Below, one piece after another: positions 11,870 through 23,105 of a DNA stretch of 64,000 nt. The stretch lies in NCBI RefSeq assembly GCF_002288925.2, contig NW_022098004.1, forward strand, positions 7,819,604-7,883,603, written 5' to 3'. The notes under the pieces were generated by a model. That model was not told the origin of the DNA. It was given only the letters and a program-made list of their open reading frames with translations, and searched no databases. Source of the DNA: Delphinapterus leucas (taxonomy: Eukaryota > Chordata > Mammalia > Artiodactyla > Monodontidae). The translations under genes and the position numbers were made by a program. How positions within the stretch are numbered: position 1 is the stretch's first letter; every line of letters starts with the position of its first letter.

Positions 11870-12124
11870 TCTGCTGGGCATCTTTCCAAAACTTTTTCTG
11901 TGTTTGTACAAACTTTTAAAAAAAATGCCTATGTATATGCACCTTTGTATAGCTTACTTTCTTTCTCTTTTATGCATGTGGGACCATAGTGTACATGCTC
12001 TTCTGCAATTTGCTGTTTTAAAATTTAATACCATACCGTGGACACTCTCCTGTATTAGAATATTTATATCTATTGCATCAAAAAGTGGCTACATGGCATT
12101 CTTCTGCATGAATGAGCCCACTTG
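11870..12124 (-). repeat. L1M-type LINE fragment
   Basis: The antisense L1 3' wording is present: ATGTATATGCACCTTTGTAT, GTACATGCTCTTCTGCAATT, ACCATACCGTGGACACTCTC. It ends abruptly where the LTR at 12125 begins, so the LTR may have inserted into it. Confidence 0.65.
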
Positions 12125-12555
12125 TGACAGTTTATTTTATGTGTCAACTTGACTGGGCCACGGGGTGCTTAGATATTTGGTCAAACATTATTTTGGATGT
12201 TTCTGTGAGGGTGTTTTTGCCTGAGTTTAACATTTAAATAGATAGACCGAGTAAAGCAGATTGCCCTCCTTCATGTGGGTGGGCCTCATCCAATCTGTTG
12301 AAGGCCTGAATAGAACAAAAGCCTGACCGTCTCCTGAGGAGGGGAGAATTTCCTCCTGCCTGACTGCCTTCAAGATGAGACATCAATTGTTTGTCCTGCC
12401 TCTGAACTCAAACTCAAACATTTTTCCTGGGTCTTGAGCCTGCTGGCCTTTGGGCTGGAGCTACACCATCAGCTCTGTTGGGTCTCCAGCTTGCTGACTG
12501 CAGACCTTGGGACTTGTCCTTCATAACTGCATGAGCCAATTCCTTATAATCCCCC
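12125..12555 (+). repeat. retroviral-like LTR (ERVL/MaLR class, subfamily unassigned)
   Basis: The sequence TTATGTGTCAACTTGACTGG, GTGGGTGGGCCTCATCCAAT, TTGAAGGCCTGAATAGAACA and GCATGAGCCAATTCCTTATA follows a common mammalian LTR. The last 50 bases or so of the consensus are missing on this side. An inverted fragment of what looks like that missing end lies at 12659-12712. Confidence 0.6.
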
Positions 12556-12600
12556 CCATCTATGTATCTATATCCATATCTATACATAGACACAAATTAA
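12556..12600. repeat. TATC/TA-rich simple sequence
   Basis: Imperfect CTATGTATCTATATCC-type repeats extend from the LTR polyadenylation region. Confidence 0.7.
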
Positions 12601-12658
12601 TACGGGAAACATTCATACATTATATAATTAATTAACAGGGGAAAGGGCAAAGCAATGG

Positions 12659-12712
12659 TATATTAGTCAGGCTTCTCCAGAGAAACAGAACCAGTATGTA
12701 CATATATGTATG
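12659..12712 (-). repeat. inverted LTR 3'-end fragment
   Basis: TATTAGTCAGGCTTCTCCAG and AGAAACAGAACCAGTATGTA are the antisense of the terminal TTCTCTGGAGAACCCTGACTAATA-like end of LTRs related to the one at 12125. Only about 50 bases are recognisable. Confidence 0.6.
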
Positions 12713-13489
12713 AGGGAGGCTGGTGAGATGAACACAGTCCTGTCATGGAGACTCTTTGACTTTCTTAATTCACCAGAGACTTCCCCATTCCCACCAGCAC
12801 CTTTAAATAGATCAGCTTTCTTGAGTTCGGTCTTCCTTCTTGATTTCCAGGCTCACAGCCTACTGTTTAAGGATACAGTCCCCAAGGATGTTGTGATGAT
12901 ATGGGGTAGAGTTGCTCTCAGGAGGATAACAGTCCTGGTTCCAAGGCTGACCCAGGGGAGCTGTTAGAATAGTGCTCTCTGGAAGTTCCTATGCCTTCCC
13001 TGACGATATTAGACAGCTAAGAGATAAATTTGCATAATCTCTTAGCAATATCCAAGTCCTTCAACATAGTGTTTCTGAAGGCTGTAGGCAGACTACCCAA
13101 AGCCAGAATTCTGTCTGTGATTTTACCTCAGAAGCACTTTGTCCTGGATGTATTTCATGTCCAGGATTAGCAATAGCCCTGAGCTTGGAGCTCTCCAGCT
13201 CCAAGGAAGGCAGAGCTTAAAAGGGGACCATGTGCAGTTTAGGATTTCCCAGCTCCTCTCCTACCTGGAAGTAAAAGAATATTCCTCATGTTGGATGCTC
13301 TGAACTGAGGGTCTCCAGGATGGAGCAGACTCTCCTCTGTTGAGTGGCCCTATTTTGATCTACAAAGCCCAGCATGAGCTGCTATGGCTCTCAGGAACCA
13401 GCTATTCACACAAGCCCTTCCTCTTGAAGGCCACAAGAATAAAGAAAGGATAATACTGAAAGAGTCAGTTGTCAGGCATCTGTTCTATT
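12713..13489. other. unique-looking sequence, no gene seen
   Basis: No recognised repeat and no open frame with splice context. Confidence 0.5.
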
Positions 13490-13680
13490 CCATTCTCCTC
13501 TCTTCCATACTCTTCCACTCCATTCTATGCTGTTATATTTAATTACTAGACATGTTAGTCTATGTGGTCCCATTCCATTTGAACTTGGGACTTTTTATTC
13601 TATGTTATTCTGCTTCATTCTATCCTGTCCCATCCCATCCCATCCCATCTGATTCCATTCCATTCCAATTCTGTGTAGAA
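13490..13680. repeat. degenerate (CATTC)n-like low-complexity sequence
   Basis: Scattered CCATTC, CATCC and TTCTAT units, best at 13628-13672 (CATCCCATCCCATCCCATC). Confidence 0.7.
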
Positions 13681-13731
13681 CAAGTTCTTGCCTAGTTCAA
13701 GGGATTTTGCTAGATGTTACAAAGAAAGCTC

Positions 13732-13753
13732 GTGTGTGTGTGTGTGTGTGTGT
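13732..13753. repeat. (GT)n microsatellite
   Basis: About eleven GT units followed by ATGCACACACGTGTG, a short inverted CA/GT arrangement. Confidence 0.9.
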
Positions 13754-14234
13754 ATGCACACACGTGTGTTTTGAAGAGTAGTTTTCAGGATATCATTATA
13801 ATAGACAAAAATTCCATATTTCTCGCACCTCTCTTTAGGAATATTCAGGAGGAAGTCTTGAGTGAATTTGAAATATTACAAAATAAAGATTTACCTAGAG
13901 AGCATTGGTACTAGCAGTGAGTTAAGGAGAATTCAAGGTTTTAAACCTTTGTGTTTCTTTTCCAGTGATCTGTTAGAGACCATGTTTACTAACAGTGCAA
14001 ATCCTATGGTAACTTAAGATAAATTGCAGTCTGTATTTGAAAGTTTGAAAAGTGGAAGACACCAAGTAACAAAAAAGACTAAGGTGAATAGAGAAGGTAT
14101 ATGCTTTCAGATTTATTTCCCAACCATCCTTCTTCAATGTTGGCTGTGATGTGGACTTTGACATCCTTTTGGTTGTTTTTTCTCGGAGAGTCAGTTATTC
14201 TGGAAATAAAATGTCTTCTCAAGAGGTAGTCTAG
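13754..14234. other. unique-looking sequence, no gene seen
   Basis: AT-rich, with no repeat recognised. Confidence 0.5.
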
Positions 14235-14445
14235 TGTCATCATTAAGGTCATGGGCTTTATAAAGACCTGAGTTAGAATGTCAGTTCTACTAATTCCAGC
14301 CATATGAACTAGGGAGTATTCCTTAAGCACTTGGATAATAGTAGTGTCTCCTTCAGGATGTTCTTGAAAAAATTAAATGAGATAATGCATATAAAGTGCT
14401 TAGGGTCGTATTACCAATATTAAATGGTCAATAAATGTTAGTTGT
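14235..14445 (+). repeat. MIR SINE
   Basis: Sense MIR: AAGGTCATGGGCTTTATAAA, GACCTGAGTTAGAATGTCAG, TTAAATGAGATAATGCATAT, then a GGTCAATAAATGTTAG end. It is near full length. Confidence 0.8.
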
Positions 14446-14469
14446 TAGTTGAGAAATAGGGTCAGTATA

Positions 14470-14720
14470 ATGCTCTTAGGGACATTTTTGAGGATAAACT
14501 GAGATGCTTGTAAAGCATTTAGGTCACTACCTGACTCATAGTAAGCAGTCAGTAATTGTTGGTCAGTGACACCATTGTTTTTGTTATTACATCTTATCTG
14601 TACAATGTGGATAATGTAATTAACTTAGTATAGTTGTAAAGACTAATTGAGATAACGTGTATGAAGTATTTAGTGCTGTGCCTGGCACAGAGTGAGAACC
14701 AAATAAATGTTAAACTGCTA
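14470..14720 (+). repeat. two MIR 3' segments in tandem
   Basis: Two successive MIR 3' ends are seen. The first contains GAGGATAAACTGAGATGCTT and AGTAAGCAGTCAGTAATTGT. The second contains GTACAATGTGGATAATGTAA and GTGCTGTGCCTGGCACAGAG. Together with 14235 and the L2 end at 14722 they form a run of four same-strand ancient retroposon pieces. Confidence 0.7.
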
Positions 14721-14721
14721 G

Positions 14722-14825
14722 AGGACAGGAATTGTGTTATTTACACTAACTAAGCACCCCAGCCTTATGCTTGACACATAGAAGGTCTCCAATAAGTATT
14801 TTGTAAATAAATGAGTGAATGAATG
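14722..14825 (+). repeat. L2 LINE 3' end
   Basis: It reads GAGGACAGGAATTGTGTTAT, GCTTGACACATAGAAGGTCT and closes with AATGAGTGAATGAATG, the typical L2 terminus. Confidence 0.75.
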
Positions 14826-15754
14826 TATTATAAATTAGGTTCTATTCTACCCCAAATGTAAAAGGAGATCTTGGAAAAACGTTCTGGTCTCCTTTAGAAT
14901 CTGATGACCCCTGAAAAATGAGGAATAAAATAAACCCAAGGAGACAGGATGTTCCCAAACTCTGAGATCATTGTTCTAATCCCCTACATTAGAAAGGTCA
15001 TTATGGTTCACAAAGAACTTTCACATCCATTATGTCATTCAATATAAAAAAAATTAAAATAAAACAGGCAAGAAATGTCCTTAGGGTCGGCCTGGACAAG
15101 GAGCTCAATCTCTTACAAATGATTTAAAGCCCCCTCTGTCTTGCTACAGATACTGCTTATAGAAAACTGCAGGCACAGAAACGCTACGCGGCTTGATTTA
15201 GCTTAAAGAAACCTTTTGTGACCTTATAAACAAACACAGCCCAGTGGGAGCCCAAGTGGAATTTCAGAATTTTGAAGATGAGCTGAGAGAATTTGCTCAG
15301 AAATGGGACTTATTAAAACAATCTCTACCAAAGGAGTGAAACAATAAAGACTGACTCAGAAGAGAACAAAAAGGCCAGTCCTGCTTACTGGTGAGCAGTG
15401 AGCTCCTGACTCATTAGAACTGTTCACTGTATAGCAATAATGTTTGGGAACATTGCAGTCTCACGAGCAGGCTTATAATGATGTTCATCTGCTCGTGTGG
15501 ATGGACAGCCTTACATAAACTCTGACTGCTCATGGAAAGAGTTTCTTATCCTTAAGCTATGCTATGAGAATGGGACTGGGCAAGGCTGATTAAAAGACAT
15601 TTTTATGAAGGTAAACGTCAGCTTTGAAATGCCTGTCCTCTGGTACAATGCCATGTGTTCATGCATGCATTGGGTGAATATGTTTCGACCTTATGTCCTG
15701 AGTGAGCGGGTTAGGCCAGTTGATTAACTAAGTGGGTTATTGAAAGAGAGACAA
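14826..15754. other. unique-looking sequence, no gene seen
   Basis: An A-rich patch lies near 15046-15066. The region has no recognised repeat or exon. Confidence 0.5.
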
Positions 15755-16221
15755 GTGCTGTATTGGTCCAGGTCCCAGTAAGAAACAGATGGTTCGAATG
15801 GAGTTTCAAATGGAGGGCCTTTATTGACCAAGATCTAAGCAGGGCTGCTCCCAGAGGAGTCAAAAGGACTGAAATATGGGCAGGGTTACAAAAATGGACA
15901 AGGGATTGTGAATGAGGTCCCTAGAGACTAGCGATAAGAAGAAGCGTCAACCCCTTGGGTGTTCCTAGCATTAGGGGAACCCAGTGAGGACTGGCAGTAT
16001 GGAGGAGGTGCCATCTGGCAGGATCTGTGATCCTGGAGAGACACAGATACCATCACAGACGTGGGGAAGCAGAGAAGAGGCTCTGGCCTCTCTCCTCTCA
16101 CTCTCTGGTTCCCTGCAGGTATTTCCCATTGGTCAAACCTAACTGGTGGCTAGCAGGTGAGGAAGCCTGGGAAACACAGTCTGCTGGGGCTCCCAGGTAC
16201 AGAACAGGACAGAAAATGATG
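15755..16221. repeat. possible ancient LTR or transposon, unassigned
   Basis: TTGGTCCAGGTCCCAGTAAG, AAACAGATGG and GGCCTTTATTGACCAAGATC recall a dispersed mammalian repeat with AAACAGATGGCAC-type wording. I cannot assign it. Confidence 0.3.
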
Positions 16222-16393
16222 GATCTGGGTGTGGGCCATATCATCTTTGTCACAGCTACTCACTGTGCCATTGTAGGGTAAAAGCAGACATAGATAATAA
16301 GGCGATGAATGGGTGTGGCTGTGTGTCAATAAAACTTTATTTACAAAACAGCCAGTGGGCCAAATCTCCAGTTATAGTTTGCTGGCCTTTGGT
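16222..16393 (-). repeat. hAT DNA-transposon relic, family A copy 1
   Basis: It contains GAATGGGTGTGGCTGTGTGT, CAATAAAACTTTATTTACAA and GCCAGTGGGCCAAATCTCC. This is the reverse orientation of the copies at 32268, 43838 and 49110. From memory the family is Arthur1-like (hAT-Tip100). There is no coding capacity. Confidence 0.65.
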
Positions 16394-18489
16394 CTTAGCC
16401 TCAAACTTATCAGAAAATGGTTTATATATTGAGTCCAGCATAAGCACAGTCATTCAGTTTCTAGGTAGCATCAGACAACAGCAGCAACGTCCTCATTAAA
16501 TCTTTTTTGGTAAGTGCCTGTCTCCACTTGGTTTCTGCCTTGGGTGTCATATAGGTTGAAGCAATTGCCCCACACAGGCTTAATGCACACCAGAGTCGAC
16601 TCTGGTGGAAGCCTTTAGCGCACTTGAAATGAGGACATAAATAGTTCAGTCGAATACATAAGTGATTCAAGGCCATTCCAGTAGTGTGTGCACGGGCACA
16701 GGTGTGTGATGTGTTCTGTGTCACGAGTGAAAGAGCAACGTGAGACTCACATGTGGATCAATCGGCACAGCTCAAAGGCACATAATCTGTCTCCTAGTTA
16801 AGCTGGCACACTTTGGGGTGGATGTGAGCCCCAGTCAAAATCTTAGGCAGTTTCAGATGGGAGTGGAAATAAACAATGGCTACCTCAATGAGAACACACA
16901 GAAGCCTTTTATGAAGGGCTTTGTTATCGCAGGAGAGTCAGCCACCATCACTGGTGTTTGGCTGAGATGGAGGGGCAGGCAGGGGAGAGGGCAAGTTTCC
17001 TAGTGAGAAGAGGGAAGGCTTCAGTGTGTTCTGACTGGAGGCTGTCGGCCCGGGGCAGCTGAAGGCAGGCCAGCTAGAAGCTGCTTGTCTTGGGAGCATA
17101 TCTGGCTTTCTCCAGTTGGTCCCGAGTTGGAAGAGAAGGCAAAAATGAGAGAAGCTGGCATTACTGACCAAGTCCTGCCTGTTCTGGATTGATTGCTACC
17201 GGGTCTGTGGTTTGGTTTTCCAGGCTGGCTGCTGCAGAAATTGTGGGTCAGAGTTCTATTGTCATAGATGGTCTGGCCATTGGCCGTTTATATATTCAGT
17301 CTGTCACGTTATACAGGTTACTGTTGACTCTCCGTCCTGGCTCTGTCACCTCCAGGATGTCGTTAAGACAGGAAGAGCATCTCAGCAGCTAGCTGCTCTG
17401 CTCTGTACCCACTCATACTGGCCGCCATGGCCATGAGCGGTTCCCTCCCTGTGACTCATAATGGATGCAGGTGACTCAAAATAGATCTCTAGCTACCCGA
17501 TTATCACCACACTGCCATAATCAGTGTTACCAGGAGAAGCTATGGCCTAATTCTCTGAATTCGTCTCTAAAACTCAGTCTTAAGTCAATCCTTTAATAAA
17601 AATCTCAAGTTCTTCCCGTAATGACCTCATCCTCAGTAGCATAATGGCCTCCTGATTCCTTTTCTGATCTCCCCATGAGATGGACCCAGCTATCAATAGC
17701 TCATGTACGTATTCTTCTCTAGTTATCCCTTGCCTCATTTGCATAGAGTTTGCTCATAATTTTATTACCCCAAGAAGCATCCTTGAGCCAGGATGACCCA
17801 GTGTGAAGTGTACCTAGTAAAATCTCCATTCAGGCCCAAACAGCTGTGGTCAGGTTCCTTCTGTGTCCAGGTTTCTCTGTCGTGTGTAGTGTGGGTAAAA
17901 GATTGCCCACCCTTTCACAGGTCTGTGTATTTTCTCTTCATGCCTTAGTTCTTCCTTCCTACAAGGTTTACCTGTCTGTAAACTACTGGATGCCTTTCTT
18001 TCCCTCTAAAATAAAATGTATAACCGTCTGAATTTCGTTTCTGATCAGCACTTCTCTCTCAACAGACACTACCCTCTCTGCTCTGAAGCAGACGAGCCCT
18101 GTAGGCAGTTTCTTTTTGTGTGTGTGCATTTGCTCACCTGAGTCAAATGACAGCATTCTTTTTCATAGACTTGCAAATCCCTGGAGCAGGAAGGGGTCTC
18201 AGAGGTCAGGGAGGTTAATATTCTCCGAATGGGATGCATAACCCAGGGTGGGTGTGCATGGTGATGTTGGCTAAACATTTAATGTAATTTTAGTTGTTGA
18301 ATATTTGCTTTAATTCTATTAGAAAAAAATATATAACTGGTACATTAAACTACATGAGTTCATAGATATTACTGTCTAGGCTGAGACAGTTGGTACTTTA
18401 GAAACCTATTGTCCTGAGTGTATATGAACTGTAGGTGCTGACAGGCAATACCTAGATATGACTAAGATCATGAAAGTAGAATTTTTGGA
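16394..18489. other. long unique-looking stretch, no gene seen
   Basis: Composition is mixed. GCCGCCATGGCCATG sits near 17421. Short frames exist on both strands but none has splice signals of matching phase. Confidence 0.5.
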
Positions 18490-18630
18490 AGCACTGATCG
18501 GCTCCAACCTCCGCAGGGCTACACAAGAGTAAACTGAGGCTTTGAAAAGAGATGAGGTTTATCAAAGGCCACTCAGCTCAATTAGAAGCAGAACTAGGGT
18601 TAGATCATGCCCAGATTCCCAGTGTTCTTT
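18490..18630 (-). repeat. diverged MIR-type fragment
   Basis: Plus-strand wording GAGTAAACTGAGGCTTTGAA, AAGGCCACTCAGCTCAATTA and GCAGAACTAGGGTTAGATC follows antisense MIR heads. Confidence 0.55.
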
Positions 18631-19604
18631 CATTCAGTTTCCAAAGACTCCTCCTTGGCAACTGTGAGTTCAGCTGAAGAACGAAGACCATGATCTATAA
18701 CGGCTCCTAGGGGATGGATTTTCAAAAGCACAAGAAGCCGGACAAAAGCCTATTCTAAGTACATGGCGGATTACCCGAACAAGTCCAAGAGCCTCATTTT
18801 CAAAGACAAAAACTGCTCGTTTATTGGATCTAGAACAACTGAAATTTTACTGGATTACAAGGTAAATGAATGCATTGCACCATTCACTGGCGCGGAGGCC
18901 CACAAGCTGCTGGTTGCTGTGCGTAATGGGAGATTTGGAATGCTGTTAATGGGTTAGTGTAGTTTTTATTGTAAAAGAAAACTAAATTAAACTGATAGTT
19001 TTAATTAAATTTGAATTGGCTGTGATTTTACTCAGTTTTAAAGGCCACTTGAGACACTAGCGTTGCACTTAAAATCTAGTGTTGTAATTAGTGACATCTA
19101 CATTTATTATAATGGTTACTGTACTTTATTGAATTTATTCAAGAGTAAACAAAAGCTCAGCATCTGAAGAGCGTGGATCCTGGCTAGGTTGGCTTTGGGA
19201 GCCTGTTTTGTTTCGGTTAGAATGTCAGGTGATGATGCTGATCTTGGAAAGGGAGGCCTGGGCTTTAGCCATCCAGCCACGAGCTTAAGACCATGGGCTA
19301 CCTCAGGCCAGAACGGTCCCAAAATGTTGTGATTAAGTTTTTACTGTATTTTTTTATCTGGAAAATCCACATTATGTGTGTGTTTGAATATTGCTCAATC
19401 CCCCAGTTCTTCTAGAATTAAAGGTCCATGTATCTCGATTTGGAGACACCGTCAAGCAACCATTAATTTCATCTGGAAATCTCAAGAGCTGTGTGGCGGC
19501 TCCAGGAAACGTCAGTGAGGGTGGCTGCTGGCTTCCTGAGGAGGACCGTACCCGGGCAGCTCAATATCATCCGTTGTCCCAGACAAAACTGGACTCTAAA
19601 ATGG
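18631..19604. other. unique sequence with a small exon-like open frame
   Basis: A 64-codon plus-strand frame at 18763-18957 is followed internally by an AAG/GTAAAT donor-like site near 18860, but the upstream acceptor is poor. The AT-rich part after 18960 (TAATTAAATTTGAATTGG) looks like conserved non-coding DNA. I do not call a gene. Confidence 0.4.
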
Positions 19605-19775
19605 CGGTTCTCATAACTTGGGTGTGCGCAGAATCACTTGAGAGCCTTGTTGTAATGCAGTCTCAGGGCCTCATCTGTGGAAATTCTCATTTAGTAAATG
19701 CATGGGGAAAACCTCATGTTGAGAAAGTCTGCTCTAAAGGATTAATTCAGCCTAATGAAATCCTCAAAAAGACTA
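19605..19775. repeat. MER3-like hAT relic
   Basis: It contains GTTCTCATAACTTGGGTGTG, GCAGAATCACTTGAGAGCCT and AGTAAATGCATGGGGAAAAC. The GAATCACTTG wording is typical of hAT non-autonomous elements. It is diverged. Confidence 0.4.
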
Positions 19776-19889
19776 CTGATAAACAGACGTAGGAGTATCT
19801 CCTCAGAGGATCACCGTATTATATACTCTGTTGGGAAGTCTGTGTGGCAATGGTCTCTTAAAAATTGTTTGATAAGAGTGAAATTAAAT

Positions 19890-20080
19890 CAAGGATTATA
19901 TTTTTAATTAAAAATTAGTAAATGCTTATAAAATAATTCAGAAATGTATAACATAAGATATGAATTACCCTTAGTTCATTCAGTCCCTCTCCCCAGGAGC
20001 AAATAGCTTACTATCTGGTATGTTTCTTCTAGTGACATATTTGCCTCTTTATTCATAAGCATAGACATAAGTAGATGCTT
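19890..20080 (-). repeat. L1M-type LINE fragment
   Basis: Antisense L1 3' wording: ATTCAGAAATGTATAACATA, CAGTCCCTCTCCCCAGGAGC, TGTTTCTTCTAGTGACATAT and AAGCATAGACATAAGTAG. Confidence 0.55.
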
Positions 20081-21589
20081 CCCTACCAGATTTTTCCTAC
20101 ATACCACTTTCTTCTCTGTTCTGAGGAATTTCCTCTACTTTGTCTTTTTATGTTCTTCAGTTATTCCTTTTATGTACCATCCTCTTCTTGTTTAATGGTT
20201 ATAAATACTTTCCCAAGGTTTCTGAAGATAACGTTTAGTTTTTTTGTTTTTTGGGGATACGATCTCAGTTTTCTCTGTTACCACATTTCTCGTTGTTTAT
20301 CTTGATCTTCTTCTGGCAGGCAGCAGGCATGGTGGTTCCCATTTATCCATATGTGAGAATGAAGCAATAGGGAACTCTGGGTGTGGAGGGGCTGCCTGAC
20401 TGTCAGGTTTCTCTTTTGGTACAACAGGCAAGAATCTGGACTACCTGCTTTGGAACTCCTAACACGTGGAGTGCTGTCCACATCCACACTCACCCTAGCT
20501 GCCCTCTTTGTCTCTATTTATTCAGTTTTTTTAGAGGAAGAGTTCTTGCTGTTGTTATTGCTCTTGTTTTTTCCTGTGGTTGTTTTTATTGCAGGTAAAC
20601 ACCTGCCTTTAGGCATTCTGAATATTCCATGTGTAGAACTTTAATTAATTCCACTTTCTTCCTTCCTATTCTCATTTATGTCCTGATGTTTATGAGTTCC
20701 AAACCCCACTGGAGCTCTCTCCTTTTAAGGTAGAGTAGGCAAAACTCAGAATTTTTCAGGAGGGTGACCCATATGCTTGCTAAAGCGTCTAAAATTTGAA
20801 CAAGTTGACTGTTAACAAACCAGTACTGGTAAACAAACCTGCGTATTTTAGTAGGGACCAAGACTTGGGGCACTCCCACATTATTCAGATGAATTTTACG
20901 TTTGAATCTGTAGGAATTGTGTCTATAAAGAACAGTGAACTTTGATCAAAGATGAAACGAATCTGAATCATTTGCATCTGATTCCTTCACCCCAAACTCA
21001 TTGACTTGGAATGTATAGGACCTGAGTCTACTTAATGGCAATCAATCAAACAATCAAAAAAACAGCAAAGAAAAATCCCAAACTCAATGAACATGGATGC
21101 AACAGGAAAAAATTGGGTGTGATTTCTTTTTAATCAATATAAATTCAATTACTTGTATTCCTTTTGTCAGTGTAACCTCTGGAGTATTGAACACCAATTT
21201 CAGAATCCCAGAGTTTGTTCACAAGAGCTATTATAGTCAACAAAATATTTTAGACCTTGATAGGGCCTTATTGTATAGATAAAAAATGAAGGAAGCCATA
21301 TTGGGAAGAAATTAAATATTGGGCTTTGAACTTAGGTGGGGCTGGGTTCTCATCTGCCTTGGCTTAAAGGTGATACTGTTGCTTTTCATATTCTACTACT
21401 GTCAGAACTAATCACATGGCCCGCTCCTAAATGCAGGAGGGCTTGGGAAATATGGGACCACACAGACTATTTGGTGAGCTCTCTGTGGCAGGTTCAATCA
21501 TCAGCATTATCATCAAATCTAAAGAGATGAAGTACCTTTTGTCTTGTTTACAGAACCAGTTATTGGTAGAAGTAGGGCTTGAAGCAAGA
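20081..21589. other. unique-looking sequence, no gene seen
   Basis: The first 600 bases are pyrimidine-rich with T-runs (20236-20255) and TTG repeats (20549-20585). No repeat family is assigned. Confidence 0.5.
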
Positions 21590-21730
21590 TAAGGCGTTTT
21601 GAACCACAGTTGAGGACTCTATCCACAAAAGTCTTTTATTTTACATACAGTTAAACTTAGGTTCCCAGAGGTTGAGCAATCTTCTCAAGATGCAGGATGA
21701 ATTAGGAGTAGAGCTGAATTTTTTATTCTT
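21590..21730 (-). repeat. diverged MIR fragment
   Basis: Plus-strand wording TTATTTTACATACAGTTAAA, CTTAGGTTCCCAGAGGTTGA and AGGAGTAGAGCTGAATTT fits antisense MIR. Confidence 0.5.
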
Positions 21731-21939
21731 TCTACTTAACCACCCTGCCTGTCTTCTCCTGGAGATTTCCGTAGTATCTTTTCATAATTATTTCTGTGAC
21801 ATTCTTCCTCCAAATTACCGGATTGTTTATTATCACCTAGAAAGAATAAGTCTTTCAGTGGAATGTATGAGCATGTAAATTTCATGATAATGAGAAACAC
21901 TTCCTCCTAAAACTAGGATAGAGCATCTGGAAACATAGA

Positions 21940-22060
21940 ACGCATATTAAAATGACAGGAGAGACCCCCTCCTCCCAATCAAAATAGTTAAAATTTGGTT
22001 GCAAAGATTTGTGTTAAGATTAGGAAATGCCTATTTAGGTTCTGTCACAGTGAAGTCTTG
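21940..22060 (+). repeat. diverged direct repeat, copy 1
   Basis: CGCATATTAAAATGACAGGA, AATTTGGTTGCAAAGATTTG and TAGGAAATGCC match in order the stretch at 24317-24450. Identity by eye is about 65-70 percent. The family is not recognised. Confidence 0.5.
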
Positions 22061-22204
22061 TCACAACAGCACAGCAGTCTTCTAACATGTGGACGATCTC
22101 GGCGTTTCATTGTTGAAGAGCGTTCTTCCGGCGCTATGAGTCTGAACATCACGTGTCAGTAATATTGTGTGAAGTTAGTGGGCACTATCTCCAAACTAGG
22201 TTGG

Positions 22205-22650
22205 ACTTCTGTATTAGTGGGTGAGAAGTGGCCACAGATTCTTTAAGACGCTTCGCAGTGAGAAGTGGCATTCTCTTGAGAGAACGGGCTCTGCAGCTGC
22301 GTAGACCAATGGACCGAAGGAACATGGTGGAAGGGACAGTTTCCAGTGCTAGCTTCCAGGCCCAGGCTAAGGTAGTTTCCCTTTCTTGTCTCCTAAAATA
22401 CTCGTTCTGGAATCCTTAACCTTCAGGTGGACAGGCAAACCCTGTGGAGAGAGAGGGCTGCAGCCGTGCTCAGCTTTCTAGTCACTCCTGCTGAAGCACC
22501 CGACATGGGATAAAGAAGCCGTCTTGGATGTAGATCCCACCAGCCCCAGTTGCCACTCCTGTAGCCAAAGGGATCAGAGACAAGCTACCTGGCTGAGCTT
22601 TCTCTGAATTCCTGGCCAACAAAACTGTGAGCAAATAAAATGGTTGTGGA
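22205..22650 (+). repeat. ERVL/MaLR-type LTR, 3' end truncated
   Basis: The terminal part GAAGCCGTCTTGGATGTAGA, AGTTGCCACTCCTGTAGCCA, TGAATTCCTGGCCAACAAAA and GAGCAAATAAAATGGTTGT is the usual end of this LTR class, with its AATAAA signal near 22634. The expected last 40 bases are missing; an L1 fragment begins there. Confidence 0.6.
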
Positions 22651-22662
22651 AGTCATCAACTT

Positions 22663-22935
22663 TTAAAAAAATATTCTTTTCCATTACGGTTTATCATAGA
22701 ACATTGAATATAATTCCCTGTGTTATACAGTAGGACCTTGCTGTTTATCCATTCTATAAATAATAGCTTGCAACTGCTAACCCCAAACTCCCACTCCATC
22801 CCTCCTCCAACCCCTGCCCCTTGGCATCCACAAGTCTGTTCCTTATGTCTGTGAGTCTGTTTCATAAAAGTTCATGTGTGTCATATTTTAGATTCCACAT
22901 AAAAGTGATACCATATGGTATTTGTCTTTAAATAC
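22663..22935 (-). repeat. cetartiodactyl L1 3'-UTR fragment
   Basis: Antisense L1: TTATCATAGAACATTGAATA, CCCTGTGTTATACAGTAGGA, CCTTGCTGTTTATCCATTCT and CTTATGTCTGTGAGTCTGTT. The distal end of the 3' UTR is absent. It has no coding part. Confidence 0.8.
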
Positions 22936-22959
22936 ATTAATTCACGTAAGGTACTTAAA

Positions 22960-23105
22960 GCACTGCTCAATAAGTACTTATTCAACAGTATGTTGAGCAC
23001 CTACTACGTGGCAAGTACTGTTCTAGGCTCGGGGCATATCAGTGAAAAAAAATAGGCAAAAAGTCCTGCCTTTTTATGATATTTACCTTCTAGTTAAATA
23101 TTATT
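22960..23105 (-). repeat. L2 LINE 3' end
   Basis: TTGAGCACCTACTACGTGGC, AAGTACTGTTCTAGGCTCGG and AAAAAGTCCTGCCTTTTTAT are the antisense L2 terminus. A short ATT triplet tract follows at about 23099-23113. Confidence 0.8.

Noticed and set aside
18763..18957. 64-codon frame with an internal AAG/GTAAAT donor-like site
   Set aside because: The upstream acceptor is weak and the frame continues past the donor to its own stop. I recognise no protein. It may be conserved non-coding DNA.
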